The notes under the pieces are model-generated. The model did no database searches. It was not told the origin of the DNA and saw only the letters and a program-made list of their open reading frames with translations. From DATBSL01 sp964561785 (GTDB taxonomy: Bacteria; Acidobacteriota; Vicinamibacteria; Fen-336), in assembly GCA_964561785.1 (NCBI GenBank), contig CAZLRF010000023.1:15650-79649 (forward strand): a stretch of DNA of 64,000 bases, given 5' to 3'. Shown here in pieces: positions 61,101-64,000 of this stretch; the first letter of the stretch is position 1, and each line of letters begins with the position of its first letter. The position numbers and the translations under genes were made by a program.

Positions 61101-63495
61101 GCGAGGCGGCGGCCACCGTCGCCTGGGCGTACGTCGTGTACGTGTCGAGCGCGCGGTTGTTCGTGTAGTCGTAGAGGCGGAAGCAGTAGCTCGCCCCGGC
61201 CACCGCGCTCGCGGTGGGCCGCAGGTTGAACTCGAGCTCGGTGAACTGGTCGGCGCCGAGCGTGATCGCCACCGTGTTGTAGTTGCCGGCGTCCTTGAGG
61301 TAGCCCGCCACGAACGTCGACCCCTCGTCGGTGACCCCGCCGGAGACGTTGGTCGTCGGGGCCTCGTCGTTGAAGTTCCACGTGTCGAGGATCTGCCACG
61401 CGCCGGTCGCGGGCTCGACCGGCACCGGTCCGTAGGTGGCTGAGGCGCAGGTGGCGCTCTGCGCGTACTGCAGCTGGTAGCTCGTCGCCCCCGCCGCGCC
61501 CCCCTCGTTCGACACCCCGAAGCGGAGCCGGCGAGTGGCGAAAGGCGGGACGCCGGCCAGGGCCGCGTCCTCGCCCGCCGCCCAGCCCGCCGTCACCTCC
61601 GTCCCGTCGTCGTGGCGCCAGCGGGAGTGGCCCTGGGTGAGGTTGGGACCCAAGTTCTGCTCGGTGCCCACCGAGTAGAAACCGGGACTGCCCTCGTTGC
61701 CGGGGTTGTCCTGGCTGTTGTACTCGGTGCCGACCCAGCACGCCGATCGGGCCACGTTGGAGATCCGGACCTCGTCGACTCCGCCCGGGAAGTGGTGGAT
61801 GAGCGTTGTCCGGGCGATGGCCCCGATGTTCCCCGTGTTGAGGGTCACCGTCCCCAGGGTGGTGGCGTTCGTGCCCCGGCTCGTGCCGTTCACGAACAGC
61901 TCGCGAAGGCTCTTCGACGTCTGGACACCGACCATGTGGTGCCAGGTGTTGTCGTTCCAGGGGCCGGCATGGCCGAGGCCCGCACTCTGGCTCGCGTCGT
62001 CGCGCAGGGCGAGCTCGACATCGCCCGCGTTGCCGGCCTCGTTCACGTCGAGGTACGTGAGCGGAGTATCGCTGATGCTGTTGCCCTCGCCCCAGATCTT
62101 GTTCGGCCCGGCGGTCGAAGACGTCTTGAACCAGAGAGATACGGTGAAGGCACTCAGGTTCCCGACGATCGAGCCCACCTGGATTCGATCGTCCGAGCCG
62201 TCGAAGCTCAACGAGCCCCCGATCTTGCCCGCCACCTGAGCTCCGGAGTTCATGCCCCCGAACATGTCGCCGTGACGCGCGTTGGACGTCGAGTCGCAGA
62301 CCTCCTTGCTCGTGGGGCAGTTGGTGACGGAGGGGTCCTCGTTCAGGTGCCAGACGGCCAGGTAGTTCGAGTCCCATACGCCGGCCGGGTTCGAGCGGTC
62401 GGACGTGGCCCCGGCGTCTCCGTAGTACACGTAGAAGCTCGTGTCCCCGCCCGACCACAGAGTGGGCACCCTGACCCAGGCCACCAGGGTCCCCGTTGTG
62501 CCGTCGTACCTCTCGATCTCGTGGTCGAGCGTCTGTCCGGGGTTGGATCCCCACCGGAACGAGATGTCGTAGCCGTTCGCGCTTCGGATGTGTCCGCCGT
62601 TCGCAACCGTCTTCAGCCAGTTGCCCGAGAGGCTGACGAGGACTGGGAAGTTCGAGAGGTCGGTGAAGCAGCCCGACCCGAGGCTGGTGTTGGGAATGGT
62701 GATGAGCCGGCGGTACTCGAACGCTGGCTTGAGCGGCACGGCGATCATGGCCCAGGGACGGCTGGTCACGGCGGTCCACGACATGGCCACCGCGGGCGCC
62801 CCAGCCTTCTCGGACCCGGCGCCCACGACGTTGTTCGGAGCCGTTCCGCTGACATCGCCGTAGCGCTGCTGCTGCCCCCCTGCGGGGGTGAGCGCCTGGC
62901 TGGCCGTGCCGTTCTGGCGGATCGCCACCGTGTCCACGACGATTTCGCCCGCGGCTGCCGAGAAGGCGGGGATCGTCGGGTTGGCGTCGTTGCCCCCGGC
63001 GGATGCCCCGGGGCCGAGCGGGTTGGCCTGATCGACACCCGTGTACGAGCTGGCGCCGGCCACAGCCTGCACGGCGGCGCTGAAGTTGACGACGACGCTG
63101 TTCGATCCCGTCGCGGGTGCCTTCAGGTACCACAACTCGGAGCGGACCTTGTTGGTGCCCAGGCTGTCGCGGCCGGAGATGAACGTCATCGCCCGACCGC
63201 CAAACGTGGCGCTGGTCACCGTCGGGGTTGGGGTGGCGGTCCCGAAGAAGATGTTCACCCCGACGACCAGAATGCGGTTCGCGCCGGCGCCGACCGTGTG
63301 GGAGAACGTCAGAGTGGTGCTGCCCGCCGAGCCGGTGTTGGCCTGGGACGAGGCATCGAAGGCGATGGCCGCGTGGGCGGTACCGACGCCGAGAGCGCCG
63401 GCAAGAACGACCGCGCCCGAGGCGGCGGCAAACCACCCCGTGCCCCCCCTGGCTCGAGAGCCGAGGCCTCGCCGTGCTGTCACGAAGTCGGACAC
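52141..63495 (-). CDS. Giant (3784-residue) modular secreted protein with C25 peptidase domain
   Basis: Modules in order: a signal peptide (WFAAASGAVVLAGALGVGTAHA region); a beta-rich N-terminal domain; a DUF2341/LamG-like lectin domain (YRRLITIPN ... LSFDGSDDRIQVGSI); three GxYxGDG repeats; a beta-helix; an Ig-like segment (FRFRLTRLGTASVDTLRV); a second beta-helix, triplet and beta-helix; a fibronectin-III-like domain; a Gly/Glu linker; and a C25 domain with GHGS and TCSNGYF. The C25 part equals that of the upstream giant. GTG at 63495 has GGGGAG seven bases upstream; TTG 63525 is an alternative. It probably binds and cuts extracellular protein or glycan. Confidence 0.85.
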   Translation of the reverse strand: MSDFVTARRGLGSRARGGTGWFAAASGAVVLAGALGVGTAHAAIAFDASSQANTGSAGSTTLTFSHTVGAGANRILVVGVNIFFGTATPTPTVTSATFGGRAMTFISGRDSLGTNKVRSELWYLKAPATGSNSVVVNFSAAVQAVAGASSYTGVDQANPLGPGASAGGNDANPTIPAFSAAAGEIVVDTVAIRQNGTASQALTPAGGQQQRYGDVSGTAPNNVVGAGSEKAGAPAVAMSWTAVTSRPWAMIAVPLKPAFEYRRLITIPNTSLGSGCFTDLSNFPVLVSLSGNWLKTVANGGHIRSANGYDISFRWGSNPGQTLDHEIERYDGTTGTLVAWVRVPTLWSGGDTSFYVYYGDAGATSDRSNPAGVWDSNYLAVWHLNEDPSVTNCPTSKEVCDSTSNARHGDMFGGMNSGAQVAGKIGGSLSFDGSDDRIQVGSIVGNLSAFTVSLWFKTSSTAGPNKIWGEGNSISDTPLTYLDVNEAGNAGDVELALRDDASQSAGLGHAGPWNDNTWHHMVGVQTSKSLRELFVNGTSRGTNATTLGTVTLNTGNIGAIARTTLIHHFPGGVDEVRISNVARSACWVGTEYNSQDNPGNEGSPGFYSVGTEQNLGPNLTQGHSRWRHDDGTEVTAGWAAGEDAALAGVPPFATRRLRFGVSNEGGAAGATSYQLQYAQSATCASATYGPVPVEPATGAWQILDTWNFNDEAPTTNVSGGVTDEGSTFVAGYLKDAGNYNTVAITLGADQFTELEFNLRPTASAVAGASYCFRLYDYTNNRALDTYTTYAQATVAAASPMLVRSGAYVGDGANGRSIAVGFRPDYVIVKANANSNAVARTSTMTGNSSRCLFYDCGMPFADGIQSLDANGFTVGNRSEVNLGGTTYYWVAFQAGAGEMAVGSYTGDDLDNRNVNGLGFQPEYVLVMAQDQTWAWHRYGAMAPDDSMTVEGGPAGSRANRIQDFLADGFQLGSDAEVNNGPSTVYHWVAFNDVAGRIKVGTYAGNDTDSRSIPGVGFQPEHVIVSRIRTNLTVQKPASTGVSTDASQPWGGYPGATNTTNRIQALEADGFQVGTNADVNASGTDNTYYYAAFGPYSSTPSEVFYSIGTSTADLKTGSPTIAISGGTATLSVAQTGNVGVGDVIDYDSPSKKAYIASVVSQTQFIVRTATGVTPSDTPAVAVSSIKRAFNTIAAAVTGSADASHLGTYDLVAGRYNLTWVGYNDGTFTAGATIDGYTTDATYGITLTAASAGQVASGVSQRHTGLGNTGTRIDGPGTSAGSLIVRDDYVTVEWWGARNTKSCTTCGSVDVDGATNVLLRNLVIHDTWNGVYAQNGASLTLRNSLVWFADNAGYLGNPGTTATIQNVSIYGNGTGVGVNGGGGAATVTNTIAAQNSSDFLAVTSQSYNISSDATATGGGSLTGQGGFFLFESVVTPDLHLKLGSAAVNAGQDLSGSFSDDVDGQARPFSTGWDIGADESSYSANHIVLADHASGQVADAFGTTSPVTAVLFRFRLTRLGTASVDTLRVAFTTAGGVASADVTAGELWQDANGNGTLETGSDTLVQGGVAGAGGVLTFTTDFTPDTSATTYFVRATVANLAAGDTTTLTLGTDGIDPVQAGVTESGSVAGATHTQDVTLIEVFYSIGTSTANLMTGAPTVNVVGGVATFSIAQTRNVGVGDLVTYGGVRTCYVSAVLSPTQFAVRTATGLLPSDSGGVVNSITRAFNSIAAAVSGSSDASHLNGGDLVAADRKLTWVAYNDGPFTVTTGTQISGYTTDATRYITLTVAGASQVASGVSQRHSGIAGSGAVIEVGATIPGDGVVLGVDEAYTRVEWLEIDGNDHPGNIGLEARDPGGAGSLFEGLIVHDLENTPPTGQTDGFGFSIPADGVTVRNCLVYEYGEDGIYASGTGIRVENSSFLRSTNSPNVGEAIQVAGSGSLTAENVVAAESSLYHDAGGTFVCNNTITDDGSANDAAYGCTGTGNLTYRSAASLFASVAGAIDLHLKLGSAAIDAGKDLSSSFSGDVDGQPRPQSTAWDVGADEFSGATAAMEVRSGVYTGNDTDGRAIHVGFQPDVVFVKRDAGSGSGDDYWGVVRTSTMAGDATKSLSNSGLDLFAGGVKSLAADGFVLGTSARVNAAGQTYYWIAFKAAQGQLKVGTYSGDGTDDRSVSDVGFRPEVVVTLPAASGAAGDPFIRTSTMPANLAYDFDASSYTNRIQAMEPYGFQVGNDASVNQLGTTYHYLAWNETGGRVAVGSYVGDGVDGRNVDLAGFASEWVLVKRGDNSRPWVQKPASTGVSTDYSLPLTNWTGEPGDIQQIRTQGFQVGFGPESPDRVNDVGVTYHWAAFGPHGSTVNYRSIGNTATIVGAGPGGASLTQGSTLVSAATAQWLTNNRGRGDVAVIPCPDPPTCTGGVPYQVLSVASETQLVLARGYEGPTQSGVTLMIRRQASTLSAWEDCVDGPGGTACSYFPPASSSLVADDRSEVGVVYNDGTAYAGALTIDGSVTDASHTITLTVDSRSRHSGQAWPGTGATSHVVVDNGSATSPAIQVLDDHVTVEWLEVKGGASGADLVSVDNLTAGGNEIFVRYNLLHDGAGAGIHLRDVDTVATVSGNVVYNNLAHDIAVGLNGNGCGTDVRILSNTVYGGSQSGIKGGSCSDSVQLTNNLACSGGRFSGERDILFSDSSPVDGVMDVRLPDSGSNLTCMPSPLQTGVDSVYLDWADPGLAAPYATPPDFHLASGSPAIDQGASLAGQIASLDVDGEGRVGAWDIGADEYNGFTTVRLAAFRATGYDSSVLVEWATAQELDNLGFHLYRGLSADGPWERLNESLIPGLGSSPEGKRYSFVDAPLRNGATYFYRLEDIDRSGRVTSHGPVSATPLAGAGAPGEGEEGGGSGGEGPGEGEATPAGWTEHGDPRDVSLRLVSRDRTSVTFELRTGGFYSLPQEDGSHRLFVPGFFDLAEPGYPTLPTRRTWTDAVPGLGARVQSVSAEEIVSFDGLVPPRAGAPAAVTMHDGTYQKALRPVAARPLSRGLFPREQARVLQTAFQGDTKKAYVEILPLRLDSARGRLVLARRMIVTVLFDGVVPGETGLGGSSGRSLTLRRQPPADGRLIARFATRSRGLHAVAWEDLLAATSSPGGDLASSALMLDTASMRLSRLGVPVPFHVEPRPDRFVPGSTLFFLAEDVSSAYTGEAVFELAVATGGLRMALGASSRGRSGSTEPLASLIASLPLERNLDYLPGLLDSPDPWLWSGFLSGSSASYPFSLQGLAPGDASISVRLMGGSDTTDPQDHRVALSLNGTPLGEAAWDGMAPFTFSAPVPDSVLTEGANTLLLEGRGSPSSAVYLDRFSLEHPRSLSPLAGSLEATASRDGVARVSGFDPGAVLLEISPRTTRWLGRSRSSEIAFSAQKDHRYLAVSPSAVLRPLIRPVSLSSLRDPANRADWIAVAPREFLPALEPLTLHRQAQGLATAAVAIEDVFAEFGFGETSPDALRDFLAFAYHHWASPAPRYVLLLGDATYDPRGFFSGTSRRDLVPSPFVRSSFLWTPSDPLLASVNGDDLLPDLALGRIPASTLAEATDAVQKILDFESAGRTLHGDAVLVADNPDPAGDFEQNANDIASLLTSRTVRKIFLSQYGSSTKAQVLAAFDSGPALVSYVGHGSASLWANSSENVLRSTDVPLLQPQPQQPLLLTMTCSNGYFVSPFSNSISERLALAPDKGSIAAFSPTGLSLDAAAHVFHKALTAQLETGSHARIGDLVLAAQADYTQSGAFPELLAIYHLFGDPALRLR
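52337..54717. repeat. Copy 2 of the 2381-bp perfect repeat (C25 domain)
   Basis: Copy of 44488-46868 in direct orientation, apparently identical base for base. The flanks differ: the 195 bases up to the stop codon have diverged, and beyond 54717 the fibronectin-like region is only about 80 % identical in protein. This suggests gene conversion or a very recent local duplication of the catalytic domain. Confidence 0.9.
56430..57360 (-). repeat. Second triplet of GxYxGDG repeats
   Basis: Three tandem modules (opening VRSGVYTGND, KVGTYSGDGTDDR and AVGSYVGDGVDGR) in the second giant protein, followed as in the other triplets by a beta-helix region. The module-plus-helix block is repeated within the protein. 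Confidence 0.7.
60180..61110 (-). repeat. First triplet of GxYxGDG repeats
   Basis: Three tandem modules (opening VRSGAYVGDG, AVGSYTGDDLDNR and KVGTYAGNDTDSR) in the second giant protein. The segment behind it (IGTSTADLKTG ... GVGDVIDY ... SADASHLG) recurs near 58300-58580, showing internal duplication. Confidence 0.7.
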
Positions 63496-63547
63496 CAACA
63501 CGCTCCCCGCCCCAGTAGAGGGCAAGGCCTATGCCCGACACCCGCCT

Positions 63548-63563
63548 GGCTCACACGTGAGCC
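63548..63563. repeat. Short perfect palindrome in the leader of the second giant gene
   Basis: GGCTCAC, two bases, GTGAGCC. It lies between the promoter and start codon of the 3784-residue protein gene and could be an operator or an RNA hairpin. Confidence 0.4.
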
Positions 63564-63617
63564 GACGGAGCCAGCTTGAGCCTAGGTTCATGCCCAGAAG
63601 CTCAAGTAATGGTTGAG

Positions 63618-63646
63618 ATAATAGGGGCCGATGGGCGGGATGGCAA
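63618..63646 (-). promoter_or_regulatory. Promoter of the second giant gene
   Basis: On the minus strand: TTGCCA (63646-63641), 17 bases, TATTAT (63623-63618). Transcription would start near 63611, leaving an untranslated leader of about 115 bases to the GTG at 63495. The leader contains two inverted repeats, CTCAA...TTGAG just below the -10 and the GGCTCAC palindrome. Confidence 0.6.
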
Positions 63647-63671
63647 GGGGGGCTCTGGGGATCTCGGTCTC

Positions 63672-64000
63672 TCAGAAGACGCCTTGCATCGAGGCGGCGT
63701 AGCCGGTGAGCTCGACGTAGCCCCGGCCCGTCGAGGGCCTTGGTGGAGCGGCTCCGGCTCGCACCGACCTCGGAGCGGGGGTCGAGCCAGAGCTGGGATT
63801 CACGGGCCTCACCCTCACGGCGCCCTCCCAGTACACGAACGACGTCCGCATCTCCTGGTCGTCCAGCCAAGGCTCGACGAGGAGGTCGAGGCCTTCGGAG
63901 GGAACAGCGAGGCGCCAGCGCGACGGGTAGCGGGCTCCCGAATGCGGGCTCGTCCAGTGGGCGAGGACCTCGATCCGCACGTCGTCGCGGGAGAGGCGGC
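63672..64000 (-). CDS. CrtC/AttH-like (carotenoid 1,2-hydratase-type) lipocalin-domain protein, C-terminal part
   Basis: The 3' end of a gene that runs out of the window; 109 codons are visible. The segment HWTSPHSGARYPSRWRLAVP, then LLVEPWLDDQEM, YWEGAVRV and the end GRGYVELTGYA match the second lipocalin-like domain of the CrtC/AttH family, whose members include carotenoid 1,2-hydratases and secreted ABC-operon-linked hydrolases. The start is not in the window. It lies behind the giant-gene promoter on the same strand, so it is probably a separate upstream transcription unit. Confidence 0.8.
   Translation of the reverse strand, partial: RLSRDDVRIEVLAHWTSPHSGARYPSRWRLAVPSEGLDLLVEPWLDDQEMRTSFVYWEGAVRVRPVNPSSGSTPAPRSVRAGAAPPRPSTGRGYVELTGYAASMQGVF

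Noticed and set aside
1..64000. CRISPR arrays, tRNA or rRNA genes
   Set aside because: No regularly spaced short direct repeats, and no cloverleaf or rRNA-like conserved stretch was seen anywhere. GA-rich runs at 44.3-46.9 kb and 52.1-54.8 kb are codon-driven, not repeats with spacers.

Overview
The window is very GC-rich (over 70 % by eye), with tightly packed genes, many GTGA stop/start overlaps, no tRNA, rRNA, CRISPR array or intact transposon. The gene content (GH38 and GH3 glycosidases, a nucleotide-transporter/HEAT/cNMP fusion, ThuA, SSS symporter, subtilase, fused branched-chain 2-oxoacid dehydrogenase E1, giant C25-type secreted proteins) suggests a heterotrophic GC-rich bacterium. 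Acidobacteriota (Thermoanaerobaculia-like) is my best guess, at low confidence because no phylogenetic marker is present.

Layout. 1-8.9 kb: PDZ protein, EI24/CysZ-like membrane protein, glgC with a GT-C glycosyltransferase directly behind it, small secreted or coiled-coil proteins, a VanZ-like membrane protein and a Tat-exported ThuA protein. 9-14.4 kb: M20 amidohydrolase, GH38 alpha-mannosidase-like enzyme, YdcF-like protein. 14.4-20.2 kb: a promoter, a structured leader RNA and an intrinsic terminator stand before a subtilase. It is followed by a small protein resembling the subtilase's own N-terminal domain, an SGNH hydrolase, a redoxin, a GT-C protein and an FkbM methyltransferase. 20.2-26.2 kb: a minus-strand redox operon (two Rieske proteins and two His-rich four-helix membrane proteins), divergent from an Npt-type transporter with HEAT repeats and two cNMP-binding-like domains.

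26.2-33.7 kb (minus): a likely single transcription unit, IDH/IMDH-like dehydrogenase, HMG-CoA-lyase-like enzyme, CaiB CoA-transferase, LeuC, LeuD, GH3 glycosidase, interrupted only by a REP-like palindrome. The five acid-metabolism enzymes could form one route, for example citramalate/3-methylmalate interconversion or HMG breakdown. 33.9-43.6 kb: small secreted protein, fused E1, DinB protein, GT-C-like protein, esterase, SSS symporter, UroD-family protein and a BNR-repeat secreted protein.

43.7-63.5 kb (minus): a PqqD-like protein with an internal Tat/membrane segment and six-Cys tail, then two giant secreted modular proteins (2541 and 3784 residues). Both end in gingipain-like C25 peptidase domains that are identical in DNA over about 2.38 kb although the flanking parts have diverged. 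The window ends inside a CrtC/AttH-like gene.

No gene-free stretch exceeds 300 bases. The longest are 14413-14684 (leader RNA), 51918-52140, 33746-33944, 41742-41923, 63496-63671 and 22384-22545.
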